Source: Calendula officinalis (lineage: Eukaryota; Streptophyta; Magnoliopsida; Asterales; Asteraceae). From it: 64,000 nt of DNA. Positions 24,192-36,922 of this stretch are shown one piece after another. The stretch is taken from assembly GCA_963853835.1 (NCBI GenBank), contig OY970823.1, forward strand, positions 49,017,808 through 49,081,807, read 5' to 3'. The notes beneath the pieces were generated by a model. That model had not been told where the DNA came from and did not search any database. It saw nothing but the letters and a program-made list of their open reading frames with translations. Position 1 is the stretch's first letter, and the number at the start of each line of letters is the position of its first letter. A program made the position numbers and the translations under genes.

Positions 24192-24528
24192 ATATATAAT
24201 GTGATACTTGTTTGTTTTATCGGGGTCTAAACCCATGTAGCTCACGAGACATTTTTGTGTCTCACGTACTACTTGTTGTTTTTGCTATGTACTCAGGTTC
24301 TGGATCGAAGATATAGGTACGCATGGATAGAGATATGTGGGGCCTAGAGTAGAAGAACATTAAAGCGGATTTATGCATAGCTTTGGTTTTGATATATTTT
24401 GTAACACCGAAACTTTATACTCTGATTTCGTACTAAAGGTTTTTGTAAATCCGTAAGATTGGCGGTTCTTCTACTTATAAAATGATATATTTTGGCAAAT
24501 GTTTTGTTTTAAAATTTGAGGTGTTACA
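22769..24528 (+). repeat. 5' LTR of the gypsy element
   Basis: It begins TGTAACGACCC and ends GAGGTGTTACA, and matches 34477-36334 with scattered differences. At 22940-23060 it carries AGTTCACG-type perfect inverted repeats. At 23805-24005 there is a block of hairpins, including one around GGGGGATCCCC and one with TTAATAAG arms. A TA/TG microsatellite lies at 24112-24189. Confidence 0.92.
24112..24189. repeat. (TA)n(TG)n microsatellite in the 5' LTR
   Basis: About 42 bases of TA are followed by about 37 bases of TG. The same compound repeat in the 3' LTR (35818-35994) is roughly twice as long in both parts. Confidence 0.95.
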
Positions 24529-24531
24529 ACT

Positions 24532-24543
24532 TGGTATCAGAGC
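24532..24543 (+). other. Primer-binding site of the gypsy element
   Basis: TGGTATCAGAGC is complementary to the 3' end of plant initiator-Met tRNA. It lies three bases after the 5' LTR. Confidence 0.9.
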
Positions 24544-24797
24544 TACTGTTTAAGTGAATTAGGTTGGATGCCCATCCTAGTCTTAGACTGTAGCTATAAG
24601 AATGTAAGATTCCTTGAGATCATAGGTTAACCTTGAGACTTTATGTTAAGTTTAGGGTTAAACCTAGGGGACCTATAGAAGATGTTATAACTATGGAACT
24701 TATTATGGATATGAAATGTGAGTCTTATGTGACTAATGGATCGTACCAAGAGTACTAAATTACTTGATGACTTTCGTATAGACTTTAACGGAAAAAA

Positions 24798-26496
24798 ATG
24801 GTAAACACTCGTCGAAGTGGGAAAGCCTCGGAAACGCGTGAGGAAGAGATACCTCATGTTGAGGTCTTGGTTGAACAAGAAAGTCAACCGTCGATGCATC
24901 GGATGGATGAATCGGAGGTCGGAGCTAATAAGACTCTGGTAACCATGGCGGACCTCCAAACTATCATCGATCAAATCAAAGGGACGGTGGCCGAGGAAGT
25001 GCACCGTATTATGAAAAATCGTGAGAAGTCGGGAAGTGATCGTGAATCCGAAACTAGGTCAGATGAGAGAACCGGGGGTAGTGGTACCCGAGGGGATAAG
25101 TCCTCAACCGGTCATGGAGGTGATGCTAGGGCAAGGCCCGATGAAAAAGATGGTTGTTCTTTTAAGTCTTTCATGGCTTTTAAGCCAAGCGTGTACACGG
25201 GTAGTTCGGACCCGAAGGTGACTATGAGGTGGATCCGAGAGACCAAACGGGTCATCGGAAGTAGAAAATGTAAGAAAGCCGATATGGTGACGTATGCGTC
25301 ACAATTATTGAAAGACGATGTTATGGTATGGTGGGATATTGTTTATGAAACCCTCGGAAGGGAGGTGGTGAAGAAGACGTCATGGGATGACTTCACCGCG
25401 AAGTCATCGAATGAGGTGGATCCGAGAGACCAAACGGGAAAGTTTTTCCCCGAAAGGGATTTGGAAAGGATGCATGAGAGGTTTGTGACCCTAAAGAAGG
25501 GTGATAGGTCGGTTGAGGAGTGCTCAAGGGAGTTCACATGATTGCTCTCGTTTGTTGCAAGAACTTATTTTGAGGAAAGATCGAGGGTAGTCCGGTATGC
25601 TTGTGGGCTACCTTGGGATTACCAATTGGAGGTAAAGAGAGCGGTCACACTCGATGAGGCCATTAGTGCCGCCCGGGGTGTGGAAGAGGTAAACGCGACG
25701 AGGAATGCCGATAGGGCCCATGTGAGAGAGAAAAGGAAAGCCGAGAGTGGCTCGGGAACTTACAAAAAGGGGAAGTTCACATCGAATTTCTCCAAGCAAG
25801 GAAGCGGTCCCCGTGCAAGAGATGCGGGAAGAACTATGCCGGTGATTGTCGAGGAGATTCGAAGGCGTGTTACAATTGTGGCAAGAAGGGGGCATATGGC
25901 CCGAGATTGTAGAACCAAGGCGTTTTCCAAGGTGGAGTGTTACTTGTGTCACGAGATGGGACACTATAGCAGTGTTTGCCCGAAAAAGGGAACCGAGCCA
26001 ATGGTGTCCACGGCTCAAAAGAAGGTGGAATCGGCTGAAGTGAAGGGGCGTTCCTTTCAACTCACTCGAGAGGAGGCAAAAGAGGCGCACAATATGGTAT
26101 CAGGTACTTTACTCATTTACTCCATGCCAGCTCATATATTATTTGATTCGAGTTCTACCTATTTCGTTGTGTCTCACGAGTTTGGTAGAAAGTTAAATTG
26201 TGCCGACCGAGTTGTTAGATGAGAAATGTGAAATAGAGGTAGCCAATGGGAAAACCTCAACGATCGAATGTGTTTATAGAAATTGTGAGTTAGAAATAGA
26301 TGGGGAAAAGTTTAAAGTCGATTTATTGCCCATGGGAATAAAGGATTTTGATGTGATTATCGGTATGGATTGGTTGGGTATGCACCAAGCCAAGATATTG
26401 TGTGATTATAGCTTAATTGTTGGGTTGTCGCACGAATTGGTGGTTATAGGAATTGGGGATAAGTTGTATGGTGTGGATAATTATTTTTGGGAATAG
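24798..26496 (+). pseudogene. Gypsy gag and protease region, disrupted
   Basis: The frame from MVNTRRSGKASETREEE runs 247 codons through a capsid-like segment (FKPSVYTGSSDPKVTMRWI, then FFPERDLERMHERF) to an in-frame TGA at 25539-25541, and continues open from 25542. Two CCHC-like knuckles are present (CYNCGKKGH in another frame; CYLCHEMGHYSSVC intact). A one-base gain in a G-run near 25890 shifts the frame. In the protease region LFDSSSTYFVVS stands where DSG is expected, and a further frameshift leads to KDFDVIIGMDWLGMHQA. No polymerase follows. Confidence 0.8.
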
Positions 26497-26869
26497 TCTT
26501 TCCGGCTAGTTATGTGTATGGAAATATATATTGGAAAGGATTTTCGACAGATGTGTCACATGTAGTGAGGATACGGGGAGTGATAATATTATGTAGTATC
26601 AAAAGATGAACCGCAAGGACGGTAAATGTTTTCAACAAAGGAAGAGTAGTACAATGAAGTACTAAGTTTTGGTAAGAATTGTAGTAAGGATGGAAATTTT
26701 GGAAATAGAAACCTTGGAATTAAAACTTGATTATTCGGCGGGAATCCGGATAAGTAATGTAATGTTAATATACGTAAATGGTAAAGAAAAGAATGATTAA
26801 AGGTATAGCGATGCCTTAGAACTGTTAGTCCCTAGACTAAGTAAATAAGATTTGATGATCGATAGCTAA

Positions 26870-27760
26870 GAAGAATAATATCAGCTGAAGTATGTATCTC
26901 AGCTGAAGCAAGTATATGCAATAAACCTTCAGCTGAGTGCGTACTTAGCTCTAGGAATCAAGTCATATCAGCAGCTATACAAGAGAGTTCATTCGAAGTC
27001 TATGGCCAAAGGACAGAGACAAGAAGAAGACCATCCAGCTTATTGTGGAATCAGCTGATGGTACCTGCTGCAGATAAAGACTTAGTGGAAATGTTCTTGA
27101 CACTTTGAACAATACCCTTTCCCACTCAAAGAAGAAGAAAACGATGAAGATCTTTTATTTTGGAATAGAAGATAATATGTCAGTACATCATCGTTTGTCC
27201 CTCCAAGCATGTAAAGGGAAAGTCAACTACTTTTGTACTTTCATAGTACACCTTTTCACTGTGCGTCACAAAAGGTAGCAAAAGGAGTTGACACAAAGTA
27301 CACTTAGGACTATAACCTATGCAAGAGCATTAAATGTTTCCGTGGACAAGTCTACATCAACGAATGATATGTTTACACGTCGATTAACTTGTGGACAAAA
27401 GAACATGGATCTTGGGCTATATATAGAGACGTAAATGCTTGCATTTATACGCACCTATTGGAATTCATAGCACAAGAATATTCTCTGAGAGTTTGTTATT
27501 GTTTGGTATTAACTTCTCCATAGTTATTACACAGGCATTTAATATCAGCTGTTAGTATCAGCTGATATAACTCTCGGTGCATAGTCTTCTAGTTTTGAGG
27601 GAGCAAAAGTGTCATTTCAAGTATAAAGTTTTTGTTAGTGTGTACTATCTATTTCCGAAAACTTTGTACTGTATTAAGTTGTTTTAATAAACTCCTAATC
27701 ATTGAAATCTTGTGTGTTCATTATCTTATTGTCTTTACTTGGTCAAACGCAACACGTTTG
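26870..27760 (+). mobile_element. LTR-like insertion inside the gypsy element
   Basis: The stretch differs from its surroundings. It has a cluster of TCAGCTGA-type words at 26881-27060 and again at 27540-27570, a good TATA box (CTATATATAGAG) at about 27418, and a T-rich end GTCAAACGCAACA near 27753. This is the layout of a U3-R-U5 LTR, perhaps a solo LTR. A target duplication was not found, so both borders are approximate. Confidence 0.4.
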
Positions 27761-28808
27761 TGTTGTTGGGATACAACAAGAACTAATAAATGGAACATGG
27801 GTGGAAAAGAGTAAGTGCCGAGAATGACATATTTTAATTGTCAAAAATGGTTGAGTAAAATTTGGCATGTAGCCATAACAAAGTTTTGTGACAGGGATGA
27901 TTGATTCGATATTAAGGGTAAGATGACGATTATTGGAAAAATTGTCATAATAATGGTGTGATAGAATATGACATAGTGTGCGTAAGACTACGATTGGGAA
28001 ATAAATATTTCAAAGTATCGCGATGTACAAAGACGAGAACATGGAATGTTGGGCTAATGGGTGCCAAGTCATGGGTTACAAATGTAGACCATAGTCGATT
28101 GGTTGACTCAAAGATGACCCAGTTGGCAGGTGAACTATGGTTAAAGGAATAGATTGGTGGTTACCCCGATGGTGACAAGAGGTTTGGAAATCGGTAATAA
28201 GGAAATGGACTGGTTAACAGTGCTTAATGTGTAAGTGAAACGGTAAATGGTAATCGGAGATTTTATTGGTATACCCGCGGGGTACAATGCATGTGCGTTA
28301 TGTGATGGCCTTGAAGGCGTATGATAATGGAAAAGTAATGTTATAGGAAACGTCTTAAGTAGTGACCAATGGGAAATGTGTGGAATAGAAAGAAATGATA
28401 ACGTGATATTATGGGAAATATGCTAATTTGCATGGTGAATAAATAGACGAAACGATGGTGGTAGAGTATGTGATGTAAAAAGGTGTATACTAGTGTAGTA
28501 TGCAAGATAGGATAAGAAAGAAAGGATGTGATTAGTTCGGGGGATCCCCGGCTACTATGATTTTGGGTTGGAATCGGTTGGGCGAATCCCAATGGTTCCA
28601 TTCCGTAATCGGAGGCTTTCCGGTTAACGAGATTGTGTGAGTCACCATGGATTGGAGGCGTTCCGATCATTGTGACGGTTTGAGATCTTGATGGATTGGA
28701 GGCTTTCCAATCATCTTGATGTGATAGTTGCGGCTCGATATGATGTGACCGTGTATGGTGTTTATAATGTGTGTATATAGAACCGTATGGTTAAGTATTA
28801 ATACTATG

Positions 28809-28962
28809 TAAAAGAATACAATATTTCCCTTGATTCATTCGTGTATTATGGACAGGCATTTATAATAATACAAATACAAACAACTTCCCTATATAAATTG
28901 ATACGTCATATCTTCCTCTAGCTAAAGTTTATTTACTTTAAATACAAAATCATTGCCTATTA
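28809..28962 (-). repeat. 3' LTR of the copia element
   Basis: 154 bp, plus-strand text from TAAAAGAATACAATATTTCC to CATTGCCTATTA. No difference from 33237-33390 was seen. Confidence 0.95.
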
Positions 28963-29440
28963 CCCCCCCCCCCCCCTTCAAGCGACGGTGGAGGTGATCC
29001 TACACAAAGCTTGGATCGGAATTCTTCAAAAAGCGGTCTTGGTAGATTCTTTGTGAATATATCGGCTAGTTGAAGATGGGTAGTAACATACTTTGTTGCG
29101 ATTTTTCCGGATTGAACAAGCTCACGAACAAAGTGATAATCAATGTCTATATGTTTTGCCCGTTTATGTGATATAGGGTTTTGACTGAGAAAGAGGGCAC
29201 TCCGGTTGTCACATAAAAGTGTTGGTCTACCATTTGGTAAAACATGTAGTTCTCGAAGTAAGTGTGTGACCCAAATGAGTTCGGAAGAGGCATTTTCCAA
29301 AGCACGATATTCGGATTCACAACTAGAGCGTGAAACAGTGGGTTGTTTCTTTGCACTCCAAGAGACAAGGTTGCCACCAAGAAAAATGGAATAACCGTAA
29401 GTGGAACGTCTTGTTTCAATGCACCGTGCCCAGTCAGCAT
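28950..29440 (-). CDS. Copia RNase H domain and polyprotein C-terminus
   Basis: The last part of the polyprotein. A frame from about 29455 reads GYSDADWARC, TRRSTYGYSIFLGG, SWSAKKQPTVSRSS and ENASSELIWVTHLLRELHV, the standard copia RNase H series, then HIDIDYHFVRELV and IFTKNLPRPLFEEFRSKL at the end. It is out of frame with the reverse transcriptase piece, and about 15 residues usual between KGT and SDADW are missing. The stop lies beside the polypurine tract at the 3' LTR. Confidence 0.85.
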
Positions 29441-30218
29441 CAGAGTAGCCTAAAATTGATGGTGCCTTTTACATAACGAAGAATACGCTTGACGGCTTGA
29501 AAATGATCTTGAGTTGGAGCTTGTAAGAATTGGCTCACATGATTTACGGCATACGATAGATCGGGTCGTGTAATTGTGAGATATTGAAGAGCTCCTACGA
29601 GTGACCGATATAAAGTGGGATCCGCAAACGGAGTGCCTTTGCTGGTGAGGTATGTAGAGGTCGAAAGTGGTGTGGCAACCGGTTTGGCATCTAACAGGTG
29701 AGCTCGAGCTAAGATGTCATGCGAATATTTTGATTGACTGAGAAAAAGATCGGATGCATTATATGAGACCTCAAGACCCAGAAAGTAATTTAATTTACCA
29801 AGATCCGTGATAAGAAACTCTTTGTTCAACCGAGTGATAAAATCACGAATAATGGTTGAATTATTGCCGGTTAAAATGATATCGTCGACGTACACAATAG
29901 ATAGAGAATGTTAGATCCTCGTTTGAACACAAATAGAGAGGTGTCGGCTCGACTACAATAAAAACCAATGCTTTCAAGAAATAAACTTAGGCGTTGAAAC
30001 CAAGCCCGGGGAGCTTGTTTTAGCCCATAAAGCGCTTTCTTTAAACGACATACATGATTAGGAAAGCGAGTATCGACGAATCCCGGTGGTTGTTCCATGT
30101 AAACGGTGTCGGAAAGATTGCCATTTAAGAAGGCATTTTTTACATCAAGTTGATGGAGAGGCCATTTGTTTAATACGGCAATAGAGAGGATGATACACAC
30201 AGTAGACGCCTTTACCAC
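29440..30218 (-). CDS. Copia reverse transcriptase, split by a frameshift
   Basis: The first piece (30218-29871) carries the palm start HQLDVKNAFLNG, VYMEQPPGF and LYGLKQAPRAWF. The second (29895-29440) begins with the catalytic YVDDIILTGNN and continues through LGKLNYFLGLEV, YSHDILARA, YRSLVGALQYLTITRPDL and RILRYVKGT. The two pieces differ by one base at about 29895, just before YVDD. A second one-base loss near 30227 separates them from the upstream integrase frame. All catalytic aspartates are present. Confidence 0.9.
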
Positions 30219-32209
30219 GGGACTAAAGTAGCCGAATAATCGAGCCCGGGTACTTGTGTAAATCCTTTGGTAACGAGACGGGCCTTGAATTTGTCAATGG
30301 TACCATTTGCTAGAAACTTGGTACGAAAGACCCATTTGGAATCCACAACGTTTGAAGTGGAGGGTCGAGGCACGAGATCCCATGTGGCATTTAGTTGTAA
30401 TGCCTTCATTTCATCACGCATGGCGGCAAACCATTTCGGGTCACGAGCGGCGGTCTTAAACCCTTTTGGTTCTTTGGACGCAAAAAGAGCTTGGTGAAGT
30501 GGAGAAGCGGAAACATGAGTAAGATCCGCAAAGTGTCGTGGTTTGGTAATACCATATTTGGATCGTGTCACCATGGGATGCGATGAGGTGGTGTTATTTT
30601 GATTGGAATTGGGTAATGGTGCGGGATCAGTAGGTGCAATATGTGGTTCGGGTGAAATATTATGTTGTAGTGGTTGCGAGTTGGTGGTAGGATGGGTAAT
30701 CTGATCGGGTGTGGGGTTGGGTGTTGGAGCAGAATTAGAGGTTAGGTGAGGAATGGTAGGTGGGTTGGTGGATACTGATGACGTGTGGGGGGTATCAAGG
30801 CATAAGTCACACAAAGGGTCAGTAGTGGTATGTGGGGTATTGGGTGGGTTAGGTGGCGATGTGTTTGTAGGTATTAGTTGTGAAGGTAGGTTAGTAGTGG
30901 TATTTGGGGTATTGGGTGGGTTAGGTGGTGATGTGTTTATAGTTATTAGTTGTGAAGGTAGGTCATCACAGTAAGTGGATAAAAGAAGTGTAGAGGGTGG
31001 TGTGGAGGTTTGGGTGTTTCTGAATGGAAATGCCACTTCGTTAAATTGAGCAAGACGAGTGGTAAAAATCCGCATGGTAGACGGATCGAGGCACCTATAA
31101 CCTTTGTATTGTGATCTATACCCGATGAAAACACATGGTGCACTTCGGGGAGCTAATTTATGTGACGAATAGTCCCGAAGGTAAGGAAATACGCAACATC
31201 CAAAAACCCGAAAATTGCCATAGTTTGGTGTGGAAGAAAATAAAAGCTCATAAGGTGACTTATTATGAAGAAGCCGTGTAGGCAAACGATTAATTATGTA
31301 AGTTGCGGAGCTGAATGCATATGTCCATAAATTTGCCGGGACATGTGCATTAAACATCATAGCAAGACCGGGTTCGGTTATATGTCGATGTTTGCGTTCC
31401 GCACGCCCATTTTGTTGCGGAGTGTACGGGCAAGAGAACCGATGATGGGTACCGTTTTTAGATAAAAGGGCTCGAACGTGGTTGTTGGTAAATTCGGTAC
31501 CACCATCGGATTGAAATTCTTTAAGCTTGCATGAAAATTGAGATTGAGCAAAAGTAAGAAATGATTCAAAAACTTTGTAGAAATCCGATTTTGCCTTTAA
31601 AGGATAAAACCAAGTAAATCGAGAGTAATCATCAACAAAAATAACATAATACCGGTAACCATCTATAGAAGTAACCGGTGACGGTCCCCATAAGTCACAA
31701 TGTATAAGATCCAAAACATGTAATGAACGTTTAATATTATTATCAAATGGTAAATGTTTGCTCTTAGATAGTTGACACGAAGAGCATATACGAGGGTTTG
31801 GTAAAACCGAATTAACGGATAAACAACCCAATTTATTTAAAATAGAAATGGTGTCATAAGACACGTGACCTAATCGAGAATGCCATAACTCGAAAGTAGC
31901 TTGTAAACGTTTGGATGATAGTTTAGCCAAAAAGGCTTGTTGTCTTTTGTGAAGGACGTATAACCCATCTCTACGGTTTCCTTGTGCGAGTGTCTCCTTT
32001 GTGTGACGGTTCTGAATAAAAAACATTGGGTCAGAAAATAAAACGTCAACCGGGTTGTCCTGTGTTAACCTACTAACAGAGAGTAGATTATTAGTCAACT
32101 GTGGAACCACAAGAACATCACAATGAAAGATTAGGAGTGATACTAGATTGTCCAGTATGAGAAATGGGTGCACTATCACCATTACCAAAATAAACATACT
32201 CATTACCAT
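30212..32209 (-). CDS. Copia integrase with flanking protease end and RT start
   Basis: An open frame of 665 codons. It contains the GAG-pre-integrase zinc-binding HSRLGHVS...CSSCQLSKSKHLPF. The integrase core follows, with its D, D, E residues in HCDLWGP, FQSDGGTEF and QNGRAERKH. A long proline/threonine-rich linker (about residues 420-560) contains a tandem duplication near 30800-30960. The RT entrance (WDLVPRPSTSNVVDSKWVFRTK) comes last. The protease active site WYVDTGAST lies just before it in another frame near 32280. Confidence 0.9.
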   Translation of the reverse strand: MVMSMFILVMVIVHPFLILDNLVSLLIFHCDVLVVPQLTNNLLSVSRLTQDNPVDVLFSDPMFFIQNRHTKETLAQGNRRDGLYVLHKRQQAFLAKLSSKRLQATFELWHSRLGHVSYDTISILNKLGCLSVNSVLPNPRICSSCQLSKSKHLPFDNNIKRSLHVLDLIHCDLWGPSPVTSIDGYRYYVIFVDDYSRFTWFYPLKAKSDFYKVFESFLTFAQSQFSCKLKEFQSDGGTEFTNNHVRALLSKNGTHHRFSCPYTPQQNGRAERKHRHITEPGLAMMFNAHVPANLWTYAFSSATYIINRLPTRLLHNKSPYELLFSSTPNYGNFRVFGCCVFPYLRDYSSHKLAPRSAPCVFIGYRSQYKGYRCLDPSTMRIFTTRLAQFNEVAFPFRNTQTSTPPSTLLLSTYCDDLPSQLITINTSPPNPPNTPNTTTNLPSQLIPTNTSPPNPPNTPHTTTDPLCDLCLDTPHTSSVSTNPPTIPHLTSNSAPTPNPTPDQITHPTTNSQPLQHNISPEPHIAPTDPAPLPNSNQNNTTSSHPMVTRSKYGITKPRHFADLTHVSASPLHQALFASKEPKGFKTAARDPKWFAAMRDEMKALQLNATWDLVPRPSTSNVVDSKWVFRTKFLANGTIDKFKARLVTKGFTQVPGLDYSATLVPW

Positions 32210-32248
32210 TATAAGGGGCTGCGATTTCTAGATGACCAGGAGAGGAGC

Positions 32249-33181
32249 TCATATGAGTGGATGCTCCTGTGTCGACATACCAATCCGGAGCCGAAAGGTT
32301 ATATTGTGATTGAAATGCCTCGGCAAGATTGGCATCATAAGTTGGAGATGACCGGGCAAACGTGTGAAGGTCGGGACATTGACTTGCATAGTGGCCGTCT
32401 TTCCGGCATAATTGACAATGCGGAGACCACGTCCTCGATAAGAGCCCCGATTACTGTTCCCACGGCTGCCCCAATTTGAGTAATTGTTTGATCCACGAGA
32501 CGAAGTAACATTAAAAGCGACCGGAGCAACGGTGTTATCAGTGATAGACTGAAGAAATATCTCATGGCTTTCTGCCTGAGATATAAGATCACGAAATTTT
32601 GGTTTGGGAGTGAGCAATCGTTGAGTGGTGGAGAACGTTTCAAAAGACGATCTGAGACCACATAGAAACCAATGGGTTTTGTTGTCGTCGTCAAGAGGAT
32701 GACCAACGGCGGTTAGTTGATCGCAGATTCCTTTGAACTTACGTGCATACTCAGCAACGGATGTAGAGGATTTCTTCAAGGTACGGATGAAATCCCGCAG
32801 TGTATGGACACGCTCAACCGAGTCAAGCCGATAAGTGGACTCGAGAGCAGACCAAACAGCGTGAGATGTGGTGTGACCGAGAGTTTCCGCCATGGCCTCC
32901 TCGTAAAGGGACGACTGAATGAGGATAAGGGCTCGTTGGTCAGCAGCGACCCACGAGATGTATACGGGGTTTGCGGTGGTGGATTGTTCAGTAACAACAG
33001 TGGACGGCGGTGCGGGAATGGTGCCATCGACATAGCCAGTTAATTGTTGATAAGCTAAGAGAGGAATCATTTGCTTATGCCATAGTAAGTAATTGGTAGA
33101 GGATAATTTGATTGTGAGCATATGGAGGATTGTGGAAAGGGGAAGAGGAGAGTCAGGGGAATCAGTGGAGCTGCCTGCCAT
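32249..33181 (-). CDS. Copia gag
   Basis: Starts MAGSSTDSP 44 bases inside the primer-binding site. It has the gag motifs KLSSTNYLLWHKQM, WVAADQRALILIQSSL, VWSALESTY and LRDFIRTLKKSSTSVAEY, then FLCGLRSSFETF. A glycine/arginine-rich stretch (RGSNNYSNWGSRGN) leads into the nucleocapsid. The CCHC knuckle CQLCRKDGHYASQC is present near 32400-32360 but in a shifted frame, so the C-terminal 60 codons of this open frame are not the native sequence. Confidence 0.88.
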   Translation of the reverse strand: MAGSSTDSPDSPLPLSTILHMLTIKLSSTNYLLWHKQMIPLLAYQQLTGYVDGTIPAPPSTVVTEQSTTANPVYISWVAADQRALILIQSSLYEEAMAETLGHTTSHAVWSALESTYRLDSVERVHTLRDFIRTLKKSSTSVAEYARKFKGICDQLTAVGHPLDDDNKTHWFLCGLRSSFETFSTTQRLLTPKPKFRDLISQAESHEIFLQSITDNTVAPVAFNVTSSRGSNNYSNWGSRGNSNRGSYRGRGLRIVNYAGKTATMQVNVPTFTRLPGHLQLMMPILPRHFNHNITFRLRIGMSTQEHPLI

Positions 33182-33236
33182 GGTTGATCGGGGAAGAAGA
33201 CAGAGTCGGCCAGGAAAGTATTCTAAGCTGATACCA

Positions 33237-33390
33237 TAAAAGAATACAATATTTCCCTTGATTCATTCGTGTATTATGGACAGGCATTTATAATAATACA
33301 AATACAAACAACTTCCCTATATAAATTGATACGTCATATCTTCCTCTAGCTAAAGTTTATTTACTTTAAATACAAAATCATTGCCTATTA
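33237..33390 (-). repeat. 5' LTR of the copia element
   Basis: Same 154 bp as 28809-28962. The primer-binding site TGGTATCAGCTT lies at 33236-33225 on the minus strand. Confidence 0.95.
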
Positions 33391-33395
33391 CTATG

Positions 33396-34476
33396 ATTAT
33401 ATGATAAAGGAGCAAGCTGATTGATAATGCGGGTTGCATTAGGTCATGTAGGGGTAGGGGATGCCTACGACTATTAGAATGTCAGAAAGGGGATGTTTTT
33501 GGAAAGCAATTATTATTGGTAACCAAGATATGGTAAATTTGTGTGAAATTATGGAATGTGATGCGGTAGAGGATCTAATGACGATAATTGAGGATGAAAG
33601 TTATGAAATGGTCAATGTGATGCAAGGATGATTGAAATGATACTAAGTAATGGTATGAGTGACCAAATGAAGATTAAGAAACAGTAAAGGTTGATGTGAC
33701 CTTAAGGAAATGTGAGAACTCGGAGAAGTTGGGAAAGATTGGAAATTTTGGAAACATGAACGATTGTTAAGGAAACAATAATGGGTAGAGCCGGAAGTGG
33801 TAACTTGAGAATGGTATCTCGTGAGTGCGGAATTAGTTAATTGGAAGAGTATTGTTGACTTTAGGCAAAAGTCAAAATTAGTCAACTAGTGGTTAGTTGA
33901 CTTGGTCAAAGATGGGCTTTGACTCTCGTTTTGAATGACTCGCGAATGATGAGAGCATAATGTATCAATTGTGTGTATGTGAAAAGGTTAATGAAATAAT
34001 TAAAAGAGTTATAGTCGAATCATGCGACTTTGAACCGTTGGGTATTTCCGAGTTGAATTTTGGAATCGGGCGTATGATGGTTGTTGAACCATAATGGAAA
34101 TGATGGTAAATGAGACCTTTAGCTAGTAAAGAAATTTTAAAGGTATAGTTGACTTTGTGCTTAAGTCAAAGATTAGACGACATTGGGTCATATAGTTTCT
34201 ATGTGTATAACGGGTTTGATTAAAGGAATTAAAGTGTTATGGTCAAATCGTGCAATTCTGACCCGTTTGGGTATTAAAGGCTTAAGATTGATTTTTTTTA
34301 CCCGTCCGGGTCTAACGGGGTTAAGTGAATGTTTAAATACATATTGTTGACTAAATTGGAATGGGAAAATTTTGATGGTAATAACCACAAGGGAATGAGA
34401 ATGGAATGCTCTGTCGAATGTGAGTTGAAAATTTTTAGTGATTCCGAGGACGGAATCCTTTTAAGGGGTGGATAGT
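33396..34476 (+). other. Noncoding 3' internal region of the gypsy element, hairpin-rich
   Basis: No pol homology is seen. Perfect short hairpins occur one after another. TTGACTTT/AAAGTCAA (33855-33875), AGTCAACTA/TAGTTGACT (33880-33902) and GTCAAAG/CTTTGAC (33905-33923) are nearly back to back. Further along are TTGACTT/AAGTCAA near 34149-34169 and GATTCCG/CGGAATC (34440-34457). The last 15 bases before the LTR are purine-rich. Confidence 0.7.
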
Positions 34477-36334
<1,858 letters not shown>

Positions 36335-36555
36335 TCACTTTCTATCTCATCATCCATCTAATCGGTAAACCGAAGAGTACAAAGAAATTTGCAAAGGGAA
36401 GAAGTTGTGCGAACGGTGTTAGTTGAGTAGCCACCCCTGTCGACCGTTAGGCATGGGTCTTAGGAAATAGGTAGTAGCAAACGGCTTCTATATGAGTTAT
36501 TCGTGTTGGGGTAGTCTGAAATGCTTTCCACCAAAACAAATAAATATGTGTTAAA

Positions 36556-36922
36556 CTAGCTATTGTTAACCCGCGCATTGCCGCGAGGGATTTTTATATG
36601 ATACTCAAAATAATGTCTATTAATATTCGTACAATCATAACTTCATATTATCAATAATTTGTATGCGATATCTTTTTGACTCTTTGAACGACTTTAAATT
36701 CAACATGTTTACGCCACTTAGAATACATTCAGAGGTGATAGTGTTTCACTATTCACATCAGCGGTACGTCAACTTTCTCTCCCCATTTAGCTCCCCTCAC
36801 TCACTCTTACATTTCATCTTTAGTGGTCACACCACCTCACCTTTCAACCAAAATTTTAACATTTTTAATTAAAATATAAAATTTATTTTTGTTTATAACT
36901 AAAAGCACTACATTTAAAAAAG
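36556..36922 (-). mobile_element. Helitron 3' end, truncated
   Basis: On the minus strand the sequence ends CGCGGCAATGCGCGGG, a short spacer, then CTAG followed by T. This is the terminal hairpin and CTRR of plant Helitrons. The sub-terminal text (ATATGATACTCAAAATAATG) resembles that at 18645. The body is cut by the LTR element starting at 36923. Confidence 0.6.

Larger units (their letters stand above)
28809..33390 (-). mobile_element. Complete Ty1/copia retrotransposon (Ale/Retrofit-like)
   Basis: LTRs of only 154 bp (28809-28962 and 33237-33390) look identical by eye. CTATG flanks both sides (28804-28808, 33391-33395). On the minus strand TGGTATCAGCTT (33236-33225) abuts the 5' LTR as primer site, and a G-run next to 28962 is the polypurine tract. 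Domains come in copia order: gag, protease, integrase, reverse transcriptase, RNase H. Short LTRs and the gag style (KLSSTNYLLWHKQM) suggest the Ale/Retrofit lineage. Several one-base frameshifts interrupt the coding region despite the matching LTRs. Confidence 0.95.

Noticed and set aside
28963..28976. C-run as a sequencing artefact or G-quadruplex
   Set aside because: Its position next to the 3' LTR on the coding strand of the copia element explains it as the polypurine tract, although the exact length may be unreliable.
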